The notes under the pieces: generated by a model
Told to the model about the DNA's origin: nothing
The model's input: only the letters and a program-made list of their open reading frames with translations
Databases searched by the model: none
Source: Mollicutes bacterium
Lineage (GTDB): Bacteria; Bacillota_I; Bacilli_A; RF39; UBA660
Assembly: GCA_012837765.1 (NCBI GenBank)
Contig: DUQO01000035.1
Span: 1 to 52,844 of the forward strand
Reading direction: 5' to 3'
Length of the DNA stretch: 52,844 nt
Position numbers and translations under genes: made by a program
In this document: piece after piece, positions 25,459 through 33,826 of the stretch
How the letters are laid out: the number at the start of each line of letters is the position of its first letter
Position numbering within the stretch: position 1 is the stretch's first letter

Positions 25459-25486
25459 TAGTGTATTAATAAAAGTAAAAAATTGT
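25459..25486 (-). promoter_or_regulatory. Sigma-K-like promoter of the microprotein gene
   Basis: On the minus strand AC (25486-25485) is followed after 17 bases by AATACACTA (25467-25459), one mismatch from CATANNNTA. The bases that follow, TAGTGTAxCAAT, also follow the -10 of the gene at 16357. A 14-bp palindrome, TACACTATAGTGTA (25452-25465), overlaps it. Confidence 0.45.
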
Positions 25487-25534
25487 TATAATACTAATCT
25501 TAATTTAATAACATTATTTAAAAAAGAATGTCTT

Positions 25535-25563
25535 GTATATCATAAAAGTAATTACACAAACTA
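25535..25563 (+). promoter_or_regulatory. Sigma-G-like promoter of the SASP gene
   Basis: GTATA (25535-25539) fits the sigma-G -35 pattern GNATR; after 17 bases CAAACTA (25557-25563) fits the -10 CATNNTA with one mismatch. SASP genes are transcribed by sigma-G in the forespore. Confidence 0.45.
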
Positions 25564-25568
25564 ATAAT

Positions 25569-25786
25569 GTATGCTTGCAGTACGGAGGTGTTCGTCATAT
25601 GAGCAGTAGAAAAAGAAGTATAATGAGCGAAAATCTTAAACAAGAAATTGCAAACGAATTAGGTGTTTATAACATCGTAAAAAATGAAGGCTGGGGAACT
25701 GTCCCGTCAAGAACTTGTGGTAACATGGTTACCAAAGCTATTGAAATAGCTAACAGAAAATTTCAATAAGGTAGATGCAAGCATAC
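25569..25786. repeat. 11-bp inverted repeat flanking the SASP gene
   Basis: GTATGCTTGCA (25569-25579) and TGCAAGCATAC (25776-25786) are exact inverted complements. The left copy lies at the predicted mRNA 5' end, the right copy just after the stop codon and before the terminator, so the two mRNA ends could pair. Confidence 0.6.
25599..25769 (+). CDS. Alpha/beta-type small acid-soluble spore protein
   Basis: A 56-residue DNA-binding protein that coats spore DNA in the forespore. The segment LKQEIANELGVYN is the first conserved SASP motif, including the site cut by the germination protease GPR; GWGTVPSRTCGNMVTKAIE is the second. Slightly shorter than the usual 60-70. The ATG at 25599 is chosen because GGAGGTG lies eight bases before it; an upstream start would add residues unlike the family. 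Single-gene unit. Confidence 0.9.
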   Translation: MSSRKRSIMSENLKQEIANELGVYNIVKNEGWGTVPSRTCGNMVTKAIEIANRKFQ

Positions 25787-25790
25787 AAAA

Positions 25791-25815
25791 AAAACAGGGA
25801 TTAAATCCCTGTTTA
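25791..25815. terminator. Bidirectional terminator
   Basis: AAACAGGGAT (25792-25801) pairs with ATCCCTGTTT (25805-25814), with T-runs on both strands. It ends the SASP gene and the patatin-like gene. Confidence 0.8.
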
Positions 25816-25833
25816 TTTTTCTTATCATAATAT

Positions 25834-27075
25834 TTATTTATTTATCACAAATAAATAAATAGCTGCTAAAAATTCTTTTGGAAACAACAGTGTTATATTC
25901 GATAATTCTTTACTTGACTTAACTTTATTATAAGTTTCTATTTCATCATATATATATTTTATCATGTTTCTTTCTTTTATTAGTCCTTTGATATTTCCTG
26001 ATTTAATTTTTTGTTTAATCGTTTTTTTATCAACAGGTTCCATCTTAGATATTTTGTCGCTAAGTATTTTATTAAATTTATCAATATCGTATATTAAAGA
26101 ATCATTAAGTTCAAAAGATTTACCTAAAAAATCAATGATCTTAGTTAAATTATCGATACTTATTTCCTTTTTATAAGTTGCCTTTAAAACTTTTCCTATT
26201 GCAGAACTTTTTTTGTTATCCATCAACCTATTTAATTCTTTTTCCAATTTAGTTTTATACCTTTTGTAATTTTTAGTTAGGTTGCCATGCTTAAAAGTAA
26301 ACTTATCACCATCTAATTTATTAAATGTTTTCATTGTATCATTATATCCTAATCGTATTCCTCTTCTAGCAGCATGTTTATGAAACACTAAAAAGAAAAC
26401 TAATTTATTTCTTGGTTTAATATATGTTACCTTAATGTTTTTTTCTTTCAATTTTCTTTTAAATCCAAGTGATTTTAAATCAACAGCAATTATCTCGTCA
26501 GCTCCCATTTCAACTGCTAAATTCATTGGCAGATTGTCATAGTAAGCTCCATCTATATAATGTTCCCCATCTATATTTTTCTTTTTAAAAGCAGGAAAGC
26601 AAGTAGCAGAAGCCATTAAGTAATCTCTTAATTTTCCTTTAGGGACATCTTTCTTAGTAAGTTTTATTGGCTTTAAAGTAGTCAAATTAAAGGTAGTGAG
26701 TCCGAAATCTATTTTTGAATTTCTAAGTTTATCCTCATCTAATATTTTATCAATAGTTTCTTCTAGACATGAGCATTCTAACCCACGATCCTCAACAATT
26801 GCCTTAAAACACTTTTTACATATTTCCTTATTACTTTCTTTTGAACTAATTTTATGTATATTTTTTCCTCTAAAAACACTATCAGATTTAATGTTATACC
26901 AAAACCATAGACCTTTAAAATAAGTGTTTTGAGTCATTAAGGCTCCATTTAATGCACCAACTGATGAGCCAGTAACAATATGGTATTTAATATTTAATTT
27001 TCGTAGCGCTTTCCAAACCCCCATTTGATAAGCACCTCGTGCGCCACCACCTGATAAAACTATTGCTCTTTTCAT
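25834..27075 (-). CDS. Patatin-like phospholipase
   Basis: A 413-residue serine lipid hydrolase. The oxyanion GGGARGAY (residues 9-16), the nucleophile elbow GSSVG (Ser38) and the catalytic DGAYYDNLP (Asp of the Ser-Asp dyad) are all present, so an active enzyme is likely. A C-terminal helical, lysine-rich region (about 270-413) extends beyond the usual core. It sits in the cytosol or at the inner membrane face; the substrate would be membrane lipid. The ABC permease gene upstream is 20 bp away and on the same strand, so they may be co-transcribed. Confidence 0.88.
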   Translation of the reverse strand: MKRAIVLSGGGARGAYQMGVWKALRKLNIKYHIVTGSSVGALNGALMTQNTYFKGLWFWYNIKSDSVFRGKNIHKISSKESNKEICKKCFKAIVEDRGLECSCLEETIDKILDEDKLRNSKIDFGLTTFNLTTLKPIKLTKKDVPKGKLRDYLMASATCFPAFKKKNIDGEHYIDGAYYDNLPMNLAVEMGADEIIAVDLKSLGFKRKLKEKNIKVTYIKPRNKLVFFLVFHKHAARRGIRLGYNDTMKTFNKLDGDKFTFKHGNLTKNYKRYKTKLEKELNRLMDNKKSSAIGKVLKATYKKEISIDNLTKIIDFLGKSFELNDSLIYDIDKFNKILSDKISKMEPVDKKTIKQKIKSGNIKGLIKERNMIKYIYDEIETYNKVKSSKELSNITLLFPKEFLAAIYLFVINK

Positions 27076-27095
27076 CCTACCATTCCTTTATAATA

Positions 27096-28685
27096 TTAAA
27101 CTATTTTATTAAATTGCTTAATCCCCCATGTATTCAGTAGATAGTGTTCCACAAAATTTATCAACGATAACAAAATAATGATAAAAATAAGTAAAATGTT
27201 AAAACTTATAAGTTTATCAACTAACGGATAAAATAAAACACTTATCATTATAAAAGCAATTGGAAATAGTACACTGATTATTGCACTTGCACTTCTTTTT
27301 ACTATTACTACATCACTAACAGCATCCATCTTAGGAAATTTTAAATTAACTAATAAACCGAATTGGGCTGATGCAAAAGAAGATAAGGTTGCTATTAAAC
27401 TTAAGATTAGTAATTCAACTAAAGTTAATCCAATGGTAAAGTATAATACTATTAAAGAAATATATATATAAGGTAATAACAAACTTATATTAAGTAATAA
27501 TTTACCTTTAAATATTTGCTCTACTCTAACAGGAATAGTTTTTAAAATCCAAAGATTTTTTCCCTCAATCGAAATAGATGATGATGTAGTATTAGAAACA
27601 AAAGCAATAAATATTATAGCTACTACTAATAGGTTAAATATTTGGCCATTAGTACTTAATTCAAATACAACTAAAATTTGTTCCTTATCATAGAAAACAC
27701 TAGCTATAGAAGCAATCAATATTAAAATTAAACCAAAAGAAGTATTAAGAACATAAATAGGAGAAGAAAAATATCTTTTGACTTCTTTAAAATAAAGATT
27801 TTTTAAAATGGAAGAAGATTTTAATTCCTTCATAACATAATTAGATCTTGTTTTTTCTTCTTGTAGTTTAACAATAATTTTTTTATAATTTATACTCAAG
27901 ATATAAGTAAATATTGAAAACAAACCAATGTTTAAAATAACAAAGATAATTAGCGACACAATATCATACGAAGCGATTATTTGATAAACAAGATATAATG
28001 GGTAGAAAAACAATTTCAAAGTTTGCTCTAAATTGTTTGAGTTTCTTACAATATAATTTATAATAACATCGCTTTTTCCAATCACATAATATATCAAAGC
28101 AATAAATAGAAAATAAAGAATTAATTCAACCCAATTTTTTCTACTTGTCTTAGATGTAAGATAAGCAATTATCATACCAATAACAGATGCTAAAATAGTT
28201 GGTATAATGGGTAATAAAATAAAAATTATAAAAGCATAAATATAGTATATAAAAGGAACATCAACTTTTATTGCATATACTATAAAAGTAGGCGCTATAA
28301 AGAAAAGAGAGGTCATTAAATTCCAAAGATAAACATATATTAGTCTACTTCCCAAAATGTCAGAATGTTTGATAGGCATTGAAAATAGCAAATCATTATC
28401 TTTTGAATTGAACATACTCCCTTTTGCATTATATGTTGTAAACATAAAAACCATAAAGGTACTTAATAAATAGAAAAGTACAGGCATGTATGTTATTAGA
28501 TGATATTCGTTTAAGGCATTAGCCACATTTGATACCATTTCATATACCGAAATAAAAAGAGTTGTAATCACGTATATTACAATTGCAATATATATAACCA
28601 TTCTCTTTTTACTAACATTAAGTAATTTCTTAATGTTGTATGTATTTAGCAAGCGAGTTTTTAAAAGTAAATATAAGTTTTTCAT
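27096..28685 (-). CDS. ABC exporter membrane subunit
   Basis: A 529-residue integral membrane protein with about 12 helices in two halves. The residues near 270-310 form a cytoplasmic loop (KKIIVKLQEEKTRSN). This size fits the putative ABC exporter permeases of Bacillota that pair with an ABC-2-type ATPase. It overlaps the ATPase stop codon by four bases, so the two genes make one transporter. The substrate is unknown. Confidence 0.78.
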   Translation of the reverse strand: MKNLYLLLKTRLLNTYNIKKLLNVSKKRMVIYIAIVIYVITTLFISVYEMVSNVANALNEYHLITYMPVLFYLLSTFMVFMFTTYNAKGSMFNSKDNDLLFSMPIKHSDILGSRLIYVYLWNLMTSLFFIAPTFIVYAIKVDVPFIYYIYAFIIFILLPIIPTILASVIGMIIAYLTSKTSRKNWVELILYFLFIALIYYVIGKSDVIINYIVRNSNNLEQTLKLFFYPLYLVYQIIASYDIVSLIIFVILNIGLFSIFTYILSINYKKIIVKLQEEKTRSNYVMKELKSSSILKNLYFKEVKRYFSSPIYVLNTSFGLILILIASIASVFYDKEQILVVFELSTNGQIFNLLVVAIIFIAFVSNTTSSSISIEGKNLWILKTIPVRVEQIFKGKLLLNISLLLPYIYISLIVLYFTIGLTLVELLILSLIATLSSFASAQFGLLVNLKFPKMDAVSDVVIVKRSASAIISVLFPIAFIMISVLFYPLVDKLISFNILLIFIIILLSLINFVEHYLLNTWGIKQFNKIV

Positions 28686-29395
28686 TCTTGATCAAGCTCC
28701 ATAAATATAGATTCCAAATCTTTTTCGCCTTTTATATCTTTAACAGTTCCACACTTAACCAATTTGCCACTTTTAATAATTCCTACCCTATTGCATAATT
28801 TTTCAACAACTTCTAGCACATGTGAAGATAAGAAAATAGACGCACCTTCTGCACACAATTCTTTCATTACTTGTTTTAAAGCAAAAGAAGCTTTTGGATC
28901 CAAACCTACAAAAGGTTCATCCATCACTAATAATTGCGGCTTATGTATTAGTGCTGAAATAATAACTAATTTTTGTTTCATACCATGTGAATAAGTTGAA
29001 ATTAAATCTCCTAAATTAGGTAGCATCTCAAACATAGTTGCATATTTGTTGATAAGTTCTTCTTTTTCTTTATTATCAACTTGGTATATATCAGCTATAA
29101 AATTTAAATAACCAATTCCTGTAAGCGAATCATAAATGTCTGGATTATCAGGAATATAAGCTATTTTTTTCTTACATTCTATATCGTTGGTTTTAATTGA
29201 TAAGCCATCAATTAAAATGTCTCCTTCTTCAAAATCATTTATCCCAACAATAGCTTTTATAGTTGTAGTTTTACCGCTACCATTTGGACCGATGAAACCA
29301 AAAATATCTCCTTTTTTAATTTCTAAATTAAGATTATCTACAGCTTTCTTCTTATTATTTCCATAAGTTTTTGAAAAATTAATTATTTTTAGCAT
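28682..29395 (-). CDS. ABC transporter ATP-binding protein (ABC-2 type)
   Basis: A 237-residue ATPase. Walker A is GPNGSGKTT, the signature is YSHGMKQKL, and Walker B is LLVMDEPFVGLD, typical of the drug/lantibiotic or bacitracin exporter (CcmA/BcrA-like) group. GAGGTGG precedes the ATG. First gene of the unit that continues through the permease and perhaps the patatin-like gene. The short gap to the divergent tocopherol-cyclase-like gene must hold promoters for both. Confidence 0.87.
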   Translation of the reverse strand: MLKIINFSKTYGNNKKKAVDNLNLEIKKGDIFGFIGPNGSGKTTTIKAIVGINDFEEGDILIDGLSIKTNDIECKKKIAYIPDNPDIYDSLTGIGYLNFIADIYQVDNKEKEELINKYATMFEMLPNLGDLISTYSHGMKQKLVIISALIHKPQLLVMDEPFVGLDPKASFALKQVMKELCAEGASIFLSSHVLEVVEKLCNRVGIIKSGKLVKCGTVKDIKGEKDLESIFMELDQE

Positions 29396-29491
29396 ATTCC
29401 ACCTCAGTTAAATTATATCATATTTGCTATTCTTTTTTGAATAAATTTTTATAATTAATAAAGTTAGGTACATAATAAAAGTGGTGATATA

Positions 29492-30412
29492 ATGCATAAT
29501 TTTAAATATGAAAAAAGAAACAAGTGTAAGAATTTCTATGAAGGGTGGTATCTAAAAATAGTTGATGAAAACAATCATACTTTTATCTTTATTTTTGGTG
29601 TCTCTCTATATTTTAAAGATCCACATGCCTTTATCCAAATAATTGATTCAAGTGAAAATAAGTCATACTATTTTAGATTTGATAAAAGTAATTTTTATTA
29701 CAATAATGAAGCAATTAGAATTAAAGATAACATTTTAGGTATTAACAAATTAAAACTTAAAGTTGAACCATTCGACATAGATCTTAATATTAAACCAACT
29801 ATTCTCTTAAATGGTGGTTTATTTAAAAAATCAATAATGAGTATTTTTAAAAATTTGCCACTTCCAACGCAACATGAAATAATATTTATGAATGCTAAAG
29901 TAGAAGGAAAAATAAAGAATAAAGACAACTCTTATGTAATCAATGGAAATGGTTACATGGAAAAAAATTATGGGACAAAATTTCCTAATAAATGGTTATG
30001 GGTTCAAACTAATAATTTTAAGAATTTTAACACTTCACTAGTTTTAGCAAAAGCTGATTTATTATGTAATTTTAGCGGATTCTTTTGTGTATTGAATGTT
30101 GACGGAGATGAGTTTCGTTATGCAACATATACTGGCCACAAAATGACTCATAAAACAGTAGGAGATGATATTAAAATTACAATTGAAAAAGGTGATGAAA
30201 ACCTTTTAATAAATATAAAATATGTTAAAGGGGCATTGCTTGTAGCACCTACGTGTAAAGCTAAAATGGAAAAAGAGATTGAAGAAAGTTTCAATTCAAC
30301 ATTAACTTTATCCCTATATAAAGGTAATGAATTAATTTATCATGATGAAGCGACAAATGTAGGATGTGAAAATTTATATTTAATATCTGATGAATGCAAA
30401 AAAGCAAGTTAA
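29492..30412 (+). CDS. Tocopherol-cyclase-like protein
   Basis: A 306-residue soluble protein. FYEGWYLKIVD near the start and GYMEKNYGTKFPNKWLWVQTN (about residues 152-172) are the conserved segments of the tocopherol-cyclase-like family. In plants and cyanobacteria this fold closes the chromanol ring. A bacterium of this type does not make tocopherol, so a different role in small hydrophobic-molecule handling is likely. GTGGTGATA precedes the ATG at 29492. The neighbours give no clue. Confidence 0.8.
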   Translation: MHNFKYEKRNKCKNFYEGWYLKIVDENNHTFIFIFGVSLYFKDPHAFIQIIDSSENKSYYFRFDKSNFYYNNEAIRIKDNILGINKLKLKVEPFDIDLNIKPTILLNGGLFKKSIMSIFKNLPLPTQHEIIFMNAKVEGKIKNKDNSYVINGNGYMEKNYGTKFPNKWLWVQTNNFKNFNTSLVLAKADLLCNFSGFFCVLNVDGDEFRYATYTGHKMTHKTVGDDIKITIEKGDENLLINIKYVKGALLVAPTCKAKMEKEIEESFNSTLTLSLYKGNELIYHDEATNVGCENLYLISDECKKAS

Positions 30413-30423
30413 CTTGCTTTTTT
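30398..30423. terminator. Bidirectional terminator
   Basis: A palindrome with arms AAAAAAGCAAG and CTTGCTTTTTT (30398-30408 and 30413-30423). It overlaps the ends of the tocopherol-cyclase-like gene and trpS. Confidence 0.8.
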
Positions 30424-31408
30424 ATCTTCCTAATCCAACTTTTTCTTGTACTTCCCTACATTTTGCTTCAGCTATTTTTATAACCTTTTCAACACCTTTA
30501 TCTAAAACATCTTCTACTAATTGAGAATTAATAATTTCTTTATACTTTTCTTGAATTGGTCTTAAAGTGTTTATAACAGCATCAGCAACTTCAGATTTAA
30601 AAGATCCGTAATTATAACCAGCAAACTTTTCTTCTACTTCTTCTACTTTTAAATTGTTTAAAGCTGCATAAATCATAATTAAATTAGAAATCCCTGGTTT
30701 ATTTTTCTCGTCAAAAATAATTTTATTATCACTGTCAGTTACAGCGGACATTATTTTTTTACGAATTACTTCTTCACTATCTAACAATAGAATACAACCA
30801 CGAGAATCATCATCTGATTTACTCATCTTCTTTGTTGGATCTTGCAAATCCTTAATACGTGCTCCTGCTTTAGGAATAATAGGTTCTGGTACTTTAAAAG
30901 TATTACCATACCTATTGTTAAATCTTTCTGCAATATTTCTTGTAAGTTCTACATGTTGTTTTTGATCATCACCAACAGGCACGACATCAGCATCATATAA
31001 AAGGATATCACTTGCCATTAAAACTGGATATGTATATAGGCCACATGACAAATTCTTGTCACCTTGTTTTTGATTTTTATCTTTAAATTGAGTCATTCTA
31101 TTTAGTTCACCTAAATATGTATGACACTCCAAAATCCAAGACAATTGAGCGTGATATGGATTTTCTGATTGAATATAAAGAGTCGCTTTTTCAGGGTCAA
31201 GACCACAAGCTAAATAGACTGCAACAATGTCTTTCATATTTTGACGTAACTTTTCTTTTTCCTGAGGTGTAGTAATAGCATGCATATCTGCAACAAAAAC
31301 AAAAGTTTCATAATTTTTGTGTAATTCAACAAATTGCTTAATAGCACCTATATAACTACCTAAGGTAAGTCCACCAGTTGGTTTAATACCTGATACTAAT
31401 CTTTCCAT
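30422..31408 (-). CDS. trpS: Tryptophanyl-tRNA synthetase
   Basis: A 328-residue class I synthetase that charges tRNA-Trp. The first signature is GLTLGSYIGA (residues 13-22, HIGH equivalent) and the second is KKMSKSDDDS (KMSKS at 194-198). Length matches the bacterial enzyme (about 330). A ribosome-binding GAGGAGAA lies before the ATG at 31408. The 120-bp leader holds no T-box. Confidence 0.96.
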   Translation of the reverse strand: MERLVSGIKPTGGLTLGSYIGAIKQFVELHKNYETFVFVADMHAITTPQEKEKLRQNMKDIVAVYLACGLDPEKATLYIQSENPYHAQLSWILECHTYLGELNRMTQFKDKNQKQGDKNLSCGLYTYPVLMASDILLYDADVVPVGDDQKQHVELTRNIAERFNNRYGNTFKVPEPIIPKAGARIKDLQDPTKKMSKSDDDSRGCILLLDSEEVIRKKIMSAVTDSDNKIIFDEKNKPGISNLIMIYAALNNLKVEEVEEKFAGYNYGSFKSEVADAVINTLRPIQEKYKEIINSQLVEDVLDKGVEKVIKIAEAKCREVQEKVGLGR

Positions 31409-31528
31409 ATATCATTCTCCTCGTATAATTAATTCTAACATAATTATACGTGTTTTTAAAGGAAAAAGAAAAATATCAAGTGAGTTTATAATTCTTTATT
31501 AAAAAATACTAATAATAGCAGTTAAATA

Positions 31529-32101
31529 TTAATATAGTATCTTATCAATCAAACCATAATCAAGTGCTTCTTCAGCAGTCATGTAATAATCTCTTTCAAC
31601 ATCCTTATCTATTTGCTCTACCTTTTTGCCTGTATTTTTAGACAGTATATTGTTAAGTCTTTCTCTTGTTCTAATGATATGTTCAGCCGCAATTTTCATA
31701 TCTGTAGCTTGCCCTTGCGCACCTCCTGATGGTTGATGGATCAAGATGTCAGAGTTAGGAAGCGAAAATCGTTTCCCTTTTGTTCCACTTGATAAAAGAA
31801 AGGCTCCCATTGATGCTGCAAGACCTATACAAATTGTAGAAACATCACTTTTAATATAATTCATAGTATCATAAATAGCTAAACCTGCTGTTACAGATCC
31901 TCCATTAGAGTTAATATATAGATTTATATTTTCATGGTTTATACTATCTAAATATAACAATTGAGCTACTACAATATTAGCTACATTATCATCAATCTCA
32001 CCACATAATAAAATAATACGATCTTCTAATAATCTTGAGTATAAATCATATGCTTTTTCACCATTACTTGTTTTTTCAATAACTGTTGGTATTAAATGCA
32101 A
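31529..32101 (-). CDS. clpP: ATP-dependent Clp protease proteolytic subunit
   Basis: A 190-residue serine protease subunit that forms the two-ring ClpP chamber and works with ClpX or ClpC. The catalytic triad is visible: Ser97 (GLAASMGA), His122 (LIHQP) and Asp171 (ERDYYM). AGGGAGGTGG precedes the ATG. No CtsR or other heat-shock operator was recognised upstream. Confidence 0.96.
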   Translation of the reverse strand: MHLIPTVIEKTSNGEKAYDLYSRLLEDRIILLCGEIDDNVANIVVAQLLYLDSINHENINLYINSNGGSVTAGLAIYDTMNYIKSDVSTICIGLAASMGAFLLSSGTKGKRFSLPNSDILIHQPSGGAQGQATDMKIAAEHIIRTRERLNNILSKNTGKKVEQIDKDVERDYYMTAEEALDYGLIDKILY

Positions 32102-32181
32102 AAAATCACCACCTCCCTTATATATTTAGTAACATAATTTTATTTTATACTTTAAAGGAAATGACAAATTCCGCATCATCC

Positions 32182-32832
32182 TCATTTTTTGCTATAAGAA
32201 AGTCTTATTAAATCATATAAATTATTATGATTATAAGTCCATTCTCCATTCAAAAACTTTTTAAGATCTTGATATATCTTATCAACATTTTCCTCTATTC
32301 GATTAAAACATTCATAATACATATATTTTAATTTATCAATTTTTTTGTTTGTATATAAATTATCAATTTCTCTTGTTAAAAAAAACAACTTATACAACTC
32401 AATTCTTGTTAAAAAAGATTCGTCCTTATAATTTTGATTTTTTATATATACATCCAACTTTATTTCTTCAAGGGTTATACTTGTTTCGACAACTTCCTCT
32501 TCTTCATCAAGAAGTAATTTGCTAAGCATCAATATCTGACCATATTTATTTAACAATGCTCCAATTGCGCTATATCCGTTTGTAAAAACACATGCATAAT
32601 CCACTTGTACGATTTTTTTCTGCTCATATATTTCAGTCTCACGATAAATATTGTCTAATAAATCATCACTTCTAATGATGTTTCCTATCTTTATTTTTTT
32701 ATATGACTCATTATCTATTTTAAATATTGGTATCCTTTTAAAAAACTCAATTGAATCTTTTTCACTCCATTCATAAAAATCATATACTCTTGTTTCATTT
32801 AGATTCAACAGTATATCATAAACGAATTTCAT
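32182..32832 (-). CDS. DUF3603-like protein
   Basis: A 216-residue soluble, acidic protein. The start MKFVYDILLNLNETRVYDFYEW...IEFFKRIPIFKI resembles the Bacillus DUF3603 family, whose role is unknown. The rest is helical and rich in E, D, Y and N. It overlaps the small membrane protein gene upstream by 17 bases, so the two are coupled. The family call is from memory and moderately sure. Confidence 0.6.
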   Translation of the reverse strand: MKFVYDILLNLNETRVYDFYEWSEKDSIEFFKRIPIFKIDNESYKKIKIGNIIRSDDLLDNIYRETEIYEQKKIVQVDYACVFTNGYSAIGALLNKYGQILMLSKLLLDEEEEVVETSITLEEIKLDVYIKNQNYKDESFLTRIELYKLFFLTREIDNLYTNKKIDKLKYMYYECFNRIEENVDKIYQDLKKFLNGEWTYNHNNLYDLIRLSYSKK

Positions 32833-33040
32833 TATATTGACCTCCTTTAAAAAAAATGCACAAATTGATTATAATAAATCCAACTATAACATATATAAAT
32901 TCACTACTTCTAATAATAAAATTAACATATTCTTTAAAACTATACCCCACTGTCATAAAATTCATATAAATAATAATGTTAACAAAACCGATTACTAACA
33001 AACCGAATCCGATAAGAAAAAAGAAAATGCGCATCAACAT
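32816..33040 (-). CDS. Small two-helix membrane protein
   Basis: A 74-residue protein with two membrane helices (about residues 4-26 and 48-66) and a short basic/acidic loop between them. AGGTGAT six bases before the ATG at 33040 supports the start. It overlaps the DUF3603-like gene by 17 bases. I do not recognise the family; the pair may be a membrane anchor and its cytosolic partner. Confidence 0.6.
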   Translation of the reverse strand: MLMRIFFFLIGFGLLVIGFVNIIIYMNFMTVGYSFKEYVNFIIRSSEFIYVIVGFIIINLCIFFKGGQYNEIRL

Positions 33041-33114
33041 ATTATCACCTATTTAATTGTATTAATTTTTACCGTTTTTATGTTTTCAACAAAAAAAGAC
33101 TTAACAATAAGCCT

Positions 33115-33700
33115 TTATATTTTATTTATCAAATAGTAATGTTTAATATGAAGGAGCCTTTTTAGTATATACTGCACTTTTTCATTATATTTTTCAACAT
33201 CCATGTATGACTCAATGATTTTTTTACTATAACGAACTAAATTATTTCGTTCTTCAATTATATTATCTTCCACTCTAATAACATCTATAAGTTGACTTTT
33301 GATGTTTTCAACTATTTTTGGATCTAACGAATTAATTCTTTATGCAAACTTATTAAGATCGAATGCAATTATTAATTCATCTCGTTCTTCATCCACTTCA
33401 ATTTCTCTTTGTTGCCTCACTGACGTAAAACAATTACTAGCAAGAAAATGAATTAGCAAATCAAATTCGAAATTTAATTGCCTAAATCTAGATATAAGAT
33501 TGTTTTCAATTTTTTAATTTCCTCACGTGTTTGCTGTTTTTCCATATTTGTCATAGGACTATTATTTAAATAACTATCCATTATTGGTAACATATAATCT
33601 AAAAAATCAGGCGTAGCTTTTAATTGGTTATATTTTCCAATAGCAGTTTTAAGTACCTCCTTAGTTTGATCTACAGTTTCAATATTTTCATTTTTTTCAT
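33115..33700 (-). pseudogene. Decayed helical protein gene (two A-run losses and a stop)
   Basis: An ATG at 33700 after GAGGAGAGG would start MKK, but the frame closes after ten codons. Adding one A to the A7 run (33691-33697) gives MKKNENIETVDQTKEV... Adding one A to the A6 run (33510-33515) then continues it (...EEIKKIENNLISRFRQ). An in-frame TAA remains at 33340-33342; beyond it the frame runs to TAA 33115. The repaired protein would be about 195 residues, helical and charged. The function is unknown. The sequence is clearly derived from one gene. Confidence 0.7.
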
Positions 33701-33826
33701 TTTTAACCTCTCCTCATAATTTATTTAATCAAAACTACAATAAGAAAAACTTTCTTTGGAAATGACCCCTTTTCTCCTTTTCGCTCATTACTTAATAACA
33801 TCGACTAGTTTATTTTTTTGCTATAC

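Noticed and set aside
31409-31528. T-box leader before trpS
   Set aside because: The gap to clpP is only 120 bp; no T-box sequence or specifier loop was found.
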